NCBI GenBank assembly: GCA_028710655.1
Contig: JAQTTS010000095.1
Span: forward strand, 1 to 7,793
Reading direction: 5' to 3'
DNA length: 7,793 nucleotides
Source of the DNA: Dehalococcoidales bacterium
GTDB taxonomy: Bacteria; Chloroflexota; Dehalococcoidia; Dehalococcoidales; UBA5760
A program made the translations under genes and the position numbers. Below the pieces are notes generated by a model that was given only the letters and a program-made list of their open reading frames with translations, had not been told where the DNA came from and searched no databases. Shown here piece by piece: positions 1-6,294 of this stretch (position 1 is the stretch's first letter; every line of letters begins with the position of its first letter).

Positions 1-1
1 C

Positions 2-217
2 TTCTACTGCGTTACCGTTCTGATCGCACTGATGACGCCTCCCTTCGGCTTTGCCCTGTTTATCATGAAGGGGCTGGTCCCCAAAGACTCCGGTATAACC
101 ATGGTGGATATCTATAAGTCCATCATTCCTTTCGTGATCATAAATGGCTGTCTTCTGGTTGGGCTGTTATTCTTCCCCCAGATAGCCCTGTGGCTGCCCG
201 GAATAGTATTCGGCTAA
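2..217 (+). CDS. TRAP transporter large permease (DctM family), C-terminal fragment
   Basis: The reading frame is open from the left edge (first full codon at 2, TTC) to TAA at 215-217, so only about 71 C-terminal residues are visible. The ATG at 32 is an internal methionine, not the start. The segment has the family's C-terminal look: a hydrophobic stretch, then MTPPFGFALFIMKG, a short polar link (PKDSGIT), a DIYKSIIPFVIIN entry into a last membrane helix, and the ending FFPQIALWLP. In this family the large permease forms the ion-coupled channel that imports dicarboxylates or other organic acids with a small permease and a periplasmic binding protein. Those partners would lie upstream, outside the window. 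The substrate cannot be told from this fragment. A strong hairpin 27 bases downstream probably ends its transcript. Family assignment is by recognition of the C-terminus. Confidence 0.85.
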   Translation, partial: FYCVTVLIALMTPPFGFALFIMKGLVPKDSGITMVDIYKSIIPFVIINGCLLVGLLFFPQIALWLPGIVFG

Positions 218-243
218 ACGGGCCATAGAAGATATAAAGATAG

Positions 244-282
244 ATACCCTGCCCCGGTTCGAGTGTGAACGGGGCAGGGTAT
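244..282. terminator. Rho-independent terminator, probably bidirectional
   Basis: A perfect 13-bp GC-rich inverted repeat (ATACCCTGCCCCG at 244-256 and its complement at 270-282) closes a 13-nt loop. On the plus strand it is followed by TTCTGTTT. On the minus strand it is followed by CTATCTTTATATC, which is also T-rich. It lies between two convergent genes, the TRAP permease ending at 217 and the synthase ending at 354. It therefore likely terminates the TRAP operon and also serves the four-gene operon arriving from the right. Neither T-tract is a long uninterrupted run. Confidence 0.8.
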
Positions 283-353
283 TCTGTTTGATATACCTGG
301 TAGGGTAGCAATATCAGGTTATGATATCCCCAAGGCAAAAAGGGGGACCGAAT

Positions 354-1607
354 TCAGTGGTCCAGCGGCCGTAGCGTCAAGAGCATCCGGGCAATCTTCG
401 GGTAGTCGTAAATGAACCTCAACTCGTCTTCAACGAGGGGCTTCTGTGCTTCCACATTGGCATACCTGACCAGTTCCAGGATTTCCTGCGCTTCTTCGGT
501 ACTGGTGAACGAGACCGCCGATGCCCCCATTATCTCATTCAGAACGTGGCGGAAGCCGGATATCCCGCCGTACTCACCGGTACATATTTGCCTTCCCGTC
601 TCGACTGGTTCCGGGTCTCCCCTGCCCAGTTCCTGGAAGCTGTAAAGCTCGTAGTTGTCGGGGTTCTTCAGAACGCCGTCGGCATGGATACCGGAGGCAT
701 GGGCGAAGGCGTTAGACCCGACCCCGGGTTGATTTATCGGGATGGGAACGCCAAAGGCATAGCTGGCGAATTTGGCCAGTTTCCAGGCCATAGATAGATT
801 AACCGGGCTGCCAAAACAATAACCATGAGCAAACCCCTTCGACTTGGCGATGCCCAGTACTACCGCCACCAGGTCGGCATTACCCGCCCTCTCGCCGATG
901 CCGTTAACGGTGGTATTAATATAGGCGTCCTGACCGCCATCGATGGCCCCTTTAGCGCCGGCGAGAGAATTGGCTACTGCCATGCCCAGATCATTATGAC
1001 AATGCAGCTCGATCGGTATCCCGACCGAGTCGGCAAGTTTGCTTACCGTATCATAAATGGTAAACGGGTTGTCATAGCCGAGAGTATCACAATATCTTAT
1101 TCTATCTGCGCCGCTATCTCTGGCCGCCAGGGCAAATTCGATTAAAAAATCTACCTCCGTCCGGGAGGCATCCTCGGCGTTTACTCCGAGACTCTCCGCA
1201 CCACAGGCCCTGGCTGCTCTAACCGCATCGACCATCATGTTGACGATATCAGACTTCTTCTTGCTGCCCCGGAATTTGCCTTCTATCATCTGGTTTGAGG
1301 TGGATACCGACAGGTTGAGATGCTTAATATCGGGGACCATTCGAAAGGCAGTCTCAACATCCTGAACGGTAGCTCTTACCCATCCCTCCAGCCGGATCGG
1401 CTGGAGCACCCCCATCTTTGCCAGTTCCAGGTTAGCCTGGAGATAACGCGACTCGTGATGGGTGGTAGGAAAGCCAAACTCTGATTGCGAGACCCCCATC
1501 TTATTCAGGTACAGGTTCACCATTGTCTTCTGTAGCTTGGACAGGCCCAGTTTCGCTGTCTGTACGCCGTCCCGGTTGGTCACGTCGATAAGATAGATTT
1601 TACCCAT
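354..1607 (-). CDS. DRE-TIM acyltransferase (homocitrate/isopropylmalate synthase family), probable (Re)-citrate synthase
   Basis: This 417-residue protein belongs to the HMGL-like TIM-barrel condensing enzymes, which join acetyl-CoA to a 2-oxoacid. Visible motifs are the N-terminal NRDGVQ (R12, D13 as catalytic and metal residues), the metal-binding HCHND (H202, H204), the family signature NGIGERAGNA (235-244), and HASGIHADG (303-311) in the C-terminal subdomain. It lacks the roughly 120-residue LeuA allosteric domain, so leucine feedback is not expected. Position 15 is Val where family members usually read DGEQ. By neighbours it is the last gene of an operon with a LeuCD-type hydratase and an isocitrate-type dehydrogenase. 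Citrate synthesis from oxaloacetate is therefore the best-supported reaction, as in the (Re)-citrate synthases known from Clostridium kluyveri and Dehalococcoides, which were first annotated as homocitrate synthases. The start ATG has GAGAGG (1613-1618) 5 nt upstream. Homocitrate or isopropylmalate synthase remains possible. The family is certain; the substrate is inferred. Confidence 0.85.
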   Translation of the reverse strand: MGKIYLIDVTNRDGVQTAKLGLSKLQKTMVNLYLNKMGVSQSEFGFPTTHHESRYLQANLELAKMGVLQPIRLEGWVRATVQDVETAFRMVPDIKHLNLSVSTSNQMIEGKFRGSKKKSDIVNMMVDAVRAARACGAESLGVNAEDASRTEVDFLIEFALAARDSGADRIRYCDTLGYDNPFTIYDTVSKLADSVGIPIELHCHNDLGMAVANSLAGAKGAIDGGQDAYINTTVNGIGERAGNADLVAVVLGIAKSKGFAHGYCFGSPVNLSMAWKLAKFASYAFGVPIPINQPGVGSNAFAHASGIHADGVLKNPDNYELYSFQELGRGDPEPVETGRQICTGEYGGISGFRHVLNEIMGASAVSFTSTEEAQEILELVRYANVEAQKPLVEDELRFIYDYPKIARMLLTLRPLDH

Positions 1608-1667
1608 TAGTTCCTCTCTCCTGTCATCGAGTATGGCGAAAAACTATTAACCAATTCAAGAAATTAC

Positions 1668-1696
1668 ATTATAACATAAGGCCATGCCGCAGTTAA
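1668..1696 (-). promoter_or_regulatory. Internal sigma-70-type promoter in front of the synthase gene
   Basis: On the minus strand TTAACT (1691-1696, 4 of 6 matches to the -35 consensus) is followed after exactly 17 nt by a perfect TATAAT (1668-1673). Transcription would begin near 1661 and leave a leader of about 54 nt to the ATG at 1607. The spacer between the dehydrogenase stop and this ATG is 121 bp, while the other operon junctions are 2 and 32 nt. This supports separate expression of the synthase. It is a pattern match only. Confidence 0.55.
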
Positions 1697-1728
1697 CGGA
1701 AAAAGCGGCAACATTGGTTATCCGTCCG

Positions 1729-2805
1729 CTACCTGAGTTTTTCCACTACAGCATCAGCTACCTGCGAGGTACCGGCTGCGGTACCCGGAATGCCCCTTTT
1801 CAAATCGTAGGTAACGCTCTTTCCCTCGGCGATTACTCCGGCTATCGCTCTTTCCAATCTGGCGGCAGCCTCCTCTTCCCCGAGATAGCGCAGCATCATC
1901 ACGCCGGAGAGCATCATGGCCATGGGATTGACTTTGTTTAACCCGGTATACCCGGGGGCACTGCCGTGCGTCGGCTCAAACAGGGCGATGTCGTCGCCCA
2001 GGTTAGCCCCGGGGGCCAGGCCCAATCCTCCCACCAGGCCGGCACAGAGGTCGGAGAGCAGATCGCCGTAAAGATTGGGGGCGACCAGTATATCGAATTC
2101 TTGCGGTTTCTGCACCAGCTGCATATTCATGTTGTCCACAATCCGGTCCTCAAAATCAATATCGGGGTACTCCCGGGCGACCTCCCGGGCCATAGCCAGA
2201 AATAATCCGTCGGAGAACTTCATGATGTTGGCCTTATGTACTGCGGTGACTTTTTTGCGATGATGATTTCGAGCATATTCGAAAGCAAAACGGACGATGC
2301 GCCTGCTGCGCATCTCGGAAATCACCTTGATGCTGAAACCCGAGTCCGCTCTGACCTTCTCCGATTTAGTCTCTGCGATAAGCTCTATCAACCTGGCCGC
2401 CTCAGGGGTACCCTTTTCAAACTCGATGCCGCTGTAGAGGTCTTCGATATTCTCGCGCACCACGACGATGTCGATGTCGTCGTAACGTGTCGGCGCACCG
2501 GGATAAGACTTGCATGGACGCAGGCAGACATAGAGATCCAGACTCTTACGCAGGGCGACATTTACGCTGCGAAAACCGGAACCGACCGGTGTGGTAACCG
2601 GCCCCTTAAGGGCTACCCGGTTCTTTCTGATAGACTCCAGTACCGATTCGGGAAGCACGGTGCCCAGCTTATCCTGGGCGGCGGCCCCAACACAGACCAC
2701 ATCCCAGTTGAATGCCACACCGGTGGCTTCCAGTGCCTTCACTGTCGCCTGGGTAATCTCAGGTCCTACGCCGTCACCGGGGATAAGAGTAATCCGGTAA
2801 GCCAT
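1729..2805 (-). CDS. icd: Isocitrate dehydrogenase (isocitrate/isopropylmalate dehydrogenase family)
   Basis: This 358-residue beta-decarboxylating dehydrogenase oxidises a 2-hydroxy tricarboxylic acid to a 2-oxoacid with release of CO2, in the cytoplasm. The N-terminus ITLIPGDGVGPEI is the family opening. Substrate residues align with E. coli Icd: S80 and N82 (S113, N115), R86, R96, R117, Y124, K191 in HKANIMK, D224, D248 and D252. The S-x-N pair marks isocitrate use; isopropylmalate and homoisocitrate dehydrogenases lack it. Cofactor residues are mixed. Y286, Y333 and R337 match the NADP-type Y345, Y391 and R395, but the K344 position is G285. NADP is therefore favoured, not proven. Length fits the short bacterial/Idh3-like class rather than the 415-residue E. 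coli form. GAGGAG (2818-2823) lies 12 nt before the ATG, a little far; the ATG 10 nt upstream (2815) is out of frame. It follows the LeuD-like gene by 32 nt in the same operon. Confidence 0.88.
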   Translation of the reverse strand: MAYRITLIPGDGVGPEITQATVKALEATGVAFNWDVVCVGAAAQDKLGTVLPESVLESIRKNRVALKGPVTTPVGSGFRSVNVALRKSLDLYVCLRPCKSYPGAPTRYDDIDIVVVRENIEDLYSGIEFEKGTPEAARLIELIAETKSEKVRADSGFSIKVISEMRSRRIVRFAFEYARNHHRKKVTAVHKANIMKFSDGLFLAMAREVAREYPDIDFEDRIVDNMNMQLVQKPQEFDILVAPNLYGDLLSDLCAGLVGGLGLAPGANLGDDIALFEPTHGSAPGYTGLNKVNPMAMMLSGVMMLRYLGEEEAAARLERAIAGVIAEGKSVTYDLKRGIPGTAAGTSQVADAVVEKLR

Positions 2806-2837
2806 CAGAAACCATCGCTCCTCTTTTTATCAGCAGT

Positions 2838-3383
2838 CTAACCATCCGTCGGTAATCTAAAGTCGCCGTATTTCTCAAGGTAGGGCAGGAGCCCGCCTTG
2901 GTTAAGAATCTGGAGCATTATCCCGGGAATTTTACCGAAGGTAAGCCGGCTGCCATTGGTTATATCCCGGATAATACCCTCCTGAAGGTCTATCTCCAAC
3001 TCGTCACTGTCGTTAATGCTGTCGGTATCGCATAATAAGACGGGGAGCCCCAGATTTATAGTATTTCTGAAGAATATCCGGGCTACCGATTTGGCCAGTA
3101 CTGCCCGTACCCCGGCCATCTTGATGACCAGCGGGGCGTGCTCCCGGCTGGAACCAAGCCCGAAATTACTGCCGGCGACAATAAAATCCCCCTCTTTTAC
3201 CCTGCCGATAAAGGTGGGGTCGGCATCTTCCATGGCATGTTTGGCCAGCTCGGGCAGATTACTCCTCAGGTAGGCAAATCGTCCCGGTATAATCTGATCG
3301 GTCGAGATACCAGAGCCAAATTTAAAAGCACGGCCCGTGAGCAATTCTAAAGCTCTCCTCTCCAAATTCGGCCCGAAGGCCAT
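2838..3383 (-). CDS. LeuD/HacB-family hydro-lyase small subunit, probable aconitase small (swivel) subunit
   Basis: This 181-residue protein is the swivel domain of the aconitase superfamily. In the two-subunit enzymes it pairs with the iron-sulfur large subunit to isomerise a hydroxy-tricarboxylate. It has the signature GSNFGLGSSREHAP (71-84) and FFRN (104-107). The substrate loop reads YLRS (38-41). In characterised archaeal enzymes YLR-type loops go with homoaconitase and other carboxylate-bearing substrates, while isopropylmalate isomerases have a hydrophobic residue in place of Arg. Together with the neighbouring isocitrate dehydrogenase this suggests citrate/isocitrate. The ATG lies 2 nt after the large-subunit stop, suggesting translational coupling. 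The first 13 residues are extra relative to typical LeuD starts. A TTG at codon 14 (3344), preceded by GAGAGGAG, would give a 168-residue protein and is a serious alternative start. Isopropylmalate dehydratase small subunit is the main alternative function. Confidence 0.85.
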   Translation of the reverse strand: MAFGPNLERRALELLTGRAFKFGSGISTDQIIPGRFAYLRSNLPELAKHAMEDADPTFIGRVKEGDFIVAGSNFGLGSSREHAPLVIKMAGVRAVLAKSVARIFFRNTINLGLPVLLCDTDSINDSDELEIDLQEGIIRDITNGSRLTFGKIPGIMLQILNQGGLLPYLEKYGDFRLPTDG

Positions 3384-3385
3384 AT

Positions 3386-4648
3386 TTACAGAAACTTCCT
3401 GGGGTCAGTAATTTTTCCCTCGATTGCGGTGGCAGCAGCAGTAGCCGGACTGCCTAAATAGATGAAAGCATCCGGGTTACCCATTCTGCCCTTAAAATTA
3501 CGGTTGGCGGTGGATAGACAATTTTCCCCGGCACCCAGCACTCCCTGATGGAGGCCGAGACAGGGCCCGCAGCCCGGTGGTAGAACGACAGCTCCAGCTT
3601 GAAGCAGGGTTTGGATATATCCCGCTGCCACTGCCGCCTGTAATACGCCTCGTGATGCCGGAGCAACTAACAGACGGGTCCGGGAGCAGCGTTGCTTACC
3701 CTGCATAATCATAGCTGCTATGGCCATGTCAGCAAGGCGGCCGTTGGTGCAGGTACCAATAACCACCTGCTGGATCTCGGTACCCTGGAGCTCCCTGGCC
3801 GGAGCAGTGTTATCCACGGTGTGGGGTTTGGATACCATCGGCTCAAGCTCAGCCACATTAATTTCAATAGTATCTTCATAGAGGGCAGGCCGGTCAGGCG
3901 ACAGAGGCCGGTAGTCGCTGGCACGCCCCTGCGCTGCCAGGTATTCCCTCGTAATTTCATCGGCAGGAAAAAGCCCGACCTTAGCTCCGGCCTCCACTGC
4001 CATATTGGACACAGTGAGGCGCTCCGGAATGCTCATAGTGCTTACGGTTTGGCCACCGAACTCCAGCGCCCGGTAGGTAGCGCCATCAGCGCCGATCCGT
4101 CCGATCAGATAGAGAATAAGGTCCTTGGCATAGACACCGGCAGGGAACCGGCCGGAAAGTATCACCCTGATGCTTTCCGGTACGCGGAGCCAGGTCTTAC
4201 CCAGGCCAAGGGCGATCGCTCCATCGGTAGAACCCATGCCGCAGGCAAAAGCTCCCAGTCCACCGGCAGTTACCGTATGAGAATCGGTACCGAGAATTAA
4301 ATCACCGGGACGGGCAAGGGACTCCGCCACTATTTGATGGCAGACGCCGTCACCGATATCGAAGAGAAAACAATCGGTCTGCCGGGCAAATCCACGCAGA
4401 AAACTATGGTCGTCAGCAAGCTCGCGGTTCGGGCTGGGGGCAGCATGATCCAGAAAGAGGGCAGCCTTGATCGAGGCAGCCGGACGTTTAAAGCCGGCGG
4501 CCTGAAACTGCCGGACCGTCAGGGGACCGGTAGTATCCTGGACAAAAACCAGGTCAACCTGGGCGATAACGATATCCCCAGCCCTGGCTTCACCACCTGA
4601 CTTATCGCTTAATATCTTTTCTGCCAGTGTTCTACCTGTTTTAATCAT
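3386..4648 (-). CDS. LeuC/HacA-family [4Fe-4S] hydro-lyase large subunit, probable aconitase large subunit
   Basis: This 420-residue protein is the iron-sulfur subunit of a two-part aconitase-superfamily dehydratase/isomerase. Cluster ligands are C300 in IGTCTNGR and C360/C363 in PPGCGPC. GTDSHT (120-125) and the STANRNFKGRMG block (379-390) are further family marks. Length matches the archaeal-type LeuC/HacA (about 420) rather than the 465-residue proteobacterial LeuC or the 640-900-residue single-chain aconitases. The frame stays open to an ATG at 4726. I chose the ATG at 4648 because MIKTGRTLAEKIL is the usual family start and the 26 upstream residues (many Phe, Arg and His) look untranslated. 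GGGG at 4655-4658 is a weak ribosome site 6 nt upstream. This is the first gene of the operon and is nearly fused to the small subunit. The isocitrate-type dehydrogenase downstream argues for aconitase activity. Isopropylmalate or homoaconitate dehydratase cannot be excluded from sequence alone. Confidence 0.87.
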   Translation of the reverse strand: MIKTGRTLAEKILSDKSGGEARAGDIVIAQVDLVFVQDTTGPLTVRQFQAAGFKRPAASIKAALFLDHAAPSPNRELADDHSFLRGFARQTDCFLFDIGDGVCHQIVAESLARPGDLILGTDSHTVTAGGLGAFACGMGSTDGAIALGLGKTWLRVPESIRVILSGRFPAGVYAKDLILYLIGRIGADGATYRALEFGGQTVSTMSIPERLTVSNMAVEAGAKVGLFPADEITREYLAAQGRASDYRPLSPDRPALYEDTIEINVAELEPMVSKPHTVDNTAPARELQGTEIQQVVIGTCTNGRLADMAIAAMIMQGKQRCSRTRLLVAPASRGVLQAAVAAGYIQTLLQAGAVVLPPGCGPCLGLHQGVLGAGENCLSTANRNFKGRMGNPDAFIYLGSPATAAATAIEGKITDPRKFL

Positions 4649-4713
4649 GGTTAACCCCGATGCCGATTCCTGCCGCCTGGTAAAGAATGGCCGAGTCTTG
4701 AAATGATGTAATA

Positions 4714-4742
4714 ATTGTAGCAACAAGATACCTTAGACGCAA
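4714..4742 (-). promoter_or_regulatory. Candidate promoter of the hydratase-dehydrogenase-synthase operon
   Basis: On the minus strand TTGCGT (4737-4742) is separated by 17 nt from TACAAT (4714-4719, 5 of 6 matches). Transcription from about 4707 would give a leader of about 59 nt to the ATG at 4648. The -35 box is weak (3 of 6). It is the best-spaced pair in the divergent spacer. Confidence 0.45.
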
Positions 4743-4748
4743 CTCCGG

Positions 4749-4765
4749 AGCAGGCCGGGCCTCCT
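4749..4765. promoter_or_regulatory. Dyad between the divergent promoters, possible operator
   Basis: The dyad is AGGCC (4752-4756), a central G at 4757, then GGCCT (4758-4762). It continues after one mismatch (4751/4763) with two more pairs (4750/4764 and 4749/4765). It sits between the -35 box of the leftward operon and the candidate -35 of the rightward LOG gene, where a shared regulator could act. No regulator is identified. Confidence 0.3.
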
Positions 4766-4793
4766 GTGATATACAACCCATCTCCGATATGAT
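4766..4793 (+). promoter_or_regulatory. Candidate promoter of the LOG-family gene
   Basis: GTGATA (4766-4771, 4 of 6) and TATGAT (4788-4793, 5 of 6) are 16 nt apart. The predicted start near 4800 would leave a leader of about 19 nt ending in a strong ribosome site. The spacing is slightly short, so this is a moderate match. Confidence 0.35.
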
Positions 4794-4807
4794 ATTATTT
4801 GTCTTCC

Positions 4808-4815
4808 AGGAGGAG
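4808..4815 (+). promoter_or_regulatory. Ribosome binding site deciding the LOG start
   Basis: AGGAGGAG is a near-perfect Shine-Dalgarno sequence. Its AGGAGG core ends 5 nt before the ATG at 4819. It rules out the in-frame ATG at 4789, which lies upstream of this site and inside the predicted -10 region. Confidence 0.85.
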
Positions 4816-4818
4816 AAT

Positions 4819-5502
4819 ATGACACACGGATATGAGATCGATGACCTGGCCAAGGAAGAATGCTGGCGGATGTTCCGTATTATCGGGGAACTGGTAGAGG
4901 GTTTTGATAAGCTTGCCGGCATCGAGCCGGCGGTAACGATATACGGTTCGGCCCGGCTCAATCCGGATGACGCACTGTATGCACAAACAGAGGAGATAGC
5001 CTATGGCCTGGGGCAGATCGGCTTCTCGATCATTACCGGCGGCGGCCCCGGTGTAATGGAGGCAGCCAACAAAGGAGCCCTTAGGGCGGGGGTGACCTCG
5101 GTGGGTCTGAATATCGAGCTACCCGAAGAACAGCGCTGTAATGCCTATACGACCAAGTCAATCACCTTCAATCACTTCTTCGCCCGTAAGGTGATGCTGG
5201 TCAAGTATGCTACCGCCTTTGTCATAATGCCCGGTGGATTAGGCACGCTGGACGAGGTAACCGAGGTGCTGACCATGATGCAGACTCATAAGTTAAGGCC
5301 GTTCCCGGTAATTCTCTATAACAGCGATTACTGGAAGGGGTTTTTGGACTGGCTGCGGGTTTCTGCACTGGCCAGGGGGTTTATCTCTGAGGAAGATTTC
5401 AAGCTACTCAGGGTCTGTGATGCCACCAGCGAAGTCGTTGAGGCTATCCAGATGTGGTACCTGAAGCAGGAAATCGGCGGCAGGGAGGCTTTGCGCAAGT
5501 AG
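4819..5502 (+). CDS. LOG family protein (TIGR00730-type Rossmann fold, nucleoside 5'-monophosphate phosphoribohydrolase)
   Basis: This 227-residue cytosolic protein belongs to the LOG group, often mislabelled lysine decarboxylase. Characterised members release the base from (cytokinin) nucleoside 5'-monophosphates. The nucleotide-binding GGGPGVMEAANKGA is at 74-87 and the hallmark PGGLGTLDE at 138-146 ends in the catalytic Glu (E146). The partner Arg is R123 in FFARK. The N-terminal YGSAR (42-46) is also typical. The natural substrate in bacteria that make no cytokinin is mostly unknown, with AMP-like nucleotides or nucleotide salvage likely. It is divergent from the central-metabolism operon and ends 24 bp from the convergent rhomboid gene, with no obvious terminator between them. 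Family assignment is firm; biological role is not. Confidence 0.92.
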   Translation: MTHGYEIDDLAKEECWRMFRIIGELVEGFDKLAGIEPAVTIYGSARLNPDDALYAQTEEIAYGLGQIGFSIITGGGPGVMEAANKGALRAGVTSVGLNIELPEEQRCNAYTTKSITFNHFFARKVMLVKYATAFVIMPGGLGTLDEVTEVLTMMQTHKLRPFPVILYNSDYWKGFLDWLRVSALARGFISEEDFKLLRVCDATSEVVEAIQMWYLKQEIGGREALRK

Positions 5503-5526
5503 GCGTTTACATACCATTTCCGGTAA

Positions 5527-6102
5527 CTAATGATAGAACCGTTCCTGTCGGCGTAAGAAGTAGCCCGTCACCAGACCGAAGACCAGCCCCCCGAGGTGGG
5601 ATTGCCATGCCACATTCGGGAAAAAGGATATTATCACAAAGCCGCCGATAACTGCTGCCCACAGCGGCACCGGTACGGGGATCGGGAAAACCAGTACCTT
5701 AAGCTTCGGTCTCATTACCGCCAGTACGCCTCCGATGGCAAAGACAGCTCCCGAGGCGCCGATACAGATAGATAGGGGCGGCGCCAGCAGGACATAGCAA
5801 ACACTTCCTAGTATCCCCCCCAGGAAGTAAACGGCGAGAAATCTCCTGTCTTCGACCAGTGCCCGCAGAGCCCTGCCGAAGAAGTAGAGGGTAATCATGT
5901 TACCCAGAATATGTCCGATACTGCCGTGGAGGAAAAGAGAAGTCAGTAATGTCCACGGTCTTGATGCTACGTCGACCGGTATCAACCCGAGGGAGAGAAG
6001 AATCCCCGGGGCTGTCAGGGTAACGATAAACAGCAGTACGTTTATTCCAATTAAGACCCACACCGGATTGAGGCGGGACCTCGGATAACTCCTATACATC
6101 AT
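5527..6102 (-). CDS. Rhomboid family intramembrane serine protease
   Basis: This membrane protein of about 191 residues has six hydrophobic segments, near residues 14-36, 50-77, 88-108, 111-131, 137-161 and 168-184, the minimal bacterial rhomboid core. Numbering here counts from the TTG at 6105. The catalytic dyad is complete: S118 in GASGAVFA and H170 in SHLGG. The oxyanion-region HGSIGHILGN (H60, H65, N69) is in helix 2. Rhomboids cut single-pass membrane proteins within or beside the helix; the substrate here is unknown. There is no extra cytoplasmic domain. The start could be TTG 6105, ATG 6102 or ATG 6099. I chose 6102 because ATG is preferred and GGTG lies 6 nt upstream, though this ribosome site is weak. 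It runs convergent to LOG and divergent from the response regulator. No convincing promoter was seen for it. Confidence 0.92.
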   Translation of the reverse strand: MMYRSYPRSRLNPVWVLIGINVLLFIVTLTAPGILLSLGLIPVDVASRPWTLLTSLFLHGSIGHILGNMITLYFFGRALRALVEDRRFLAVYFLGGILGSVCYVLLAPPLSICIGASGAVFAIGGVLAVMRPKLKVLVFPIPVPVPLWAAVIGGFVIISFFPNVAWQSHLGGLVFGLVTGYFLRRQERFYH

Positions 6103-6294
6103 CAATCACACCATAGTTTTGTAATCGGAAAAGCCGGGAAGGCTACCGTGGGCCACCGGAAACGGATCAGCGGTGCGGCGGCAGTGAATAACCACCGTAG
6201 TGTATTTATAATAGACACACAAGGTTAACATTTCCCGTAGCAAAACGCCAGTAAATGAATATGCCTATAAAACAATAAGGCTAATCAGGTATAT

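Noticed and set aside
294..320. Inverted repeat ACCTG...CAGGT near the end of the synthase gene.
   Set aside because: Only 5 bp of pairing in an intergenic region that already has a much stronger hairpin; consistent with chance.
138..338. 66-codon minus-strand open frame overlapping the TRAP tail and the terminator.
   Set aside because: It runs through the perfect hairpin and antisense to the permease and resembles no protein family.
825..1145. 106-codon plus-strand open frame, and other open frames opposite or within the operon (for example 2236-2841, 3692-4300, 3718-3960).
   Set aside because: They are antisense or frame-shifted shadows of well-supported genes, with no family resemblance of their own.
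1686..1709. GCCGC...GCGGC repeat overlapping the internal -35 box, considered as a terminator for the dehydrogenase transcript.
   Set aside because: A 5-bp stem with a 14-nt loop and no T-run after it on the minus strand; too weak.
354..4648. Reading the operon as standard leucine biosynthesis (leuCDBA).
   Set aside because: The dehydrogenase carries the isocitrate-type S-x-N pair rather than the isopropylmalate dehydrogenase pattern, and the synthase lacks the LeuA regulatory domain. Not fully excluded without phylogeny.
4649..4726. N-terminal extension of the large hydratase subunit from an ATG at 4726.
   Set aside because: The extra 26 residues do not resemble the family and would overlap the predicted operon promoter and leader. 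MIKTGRTLAEKIL at 4648 is the usual family start.
4789..4818. Upstream ATG at 4789 for the LOG gene.
   Set aside because: It lies within the candidate -10 box and before the strong AGGAGGAG, which is placed correctly only for the ATG at 4819.
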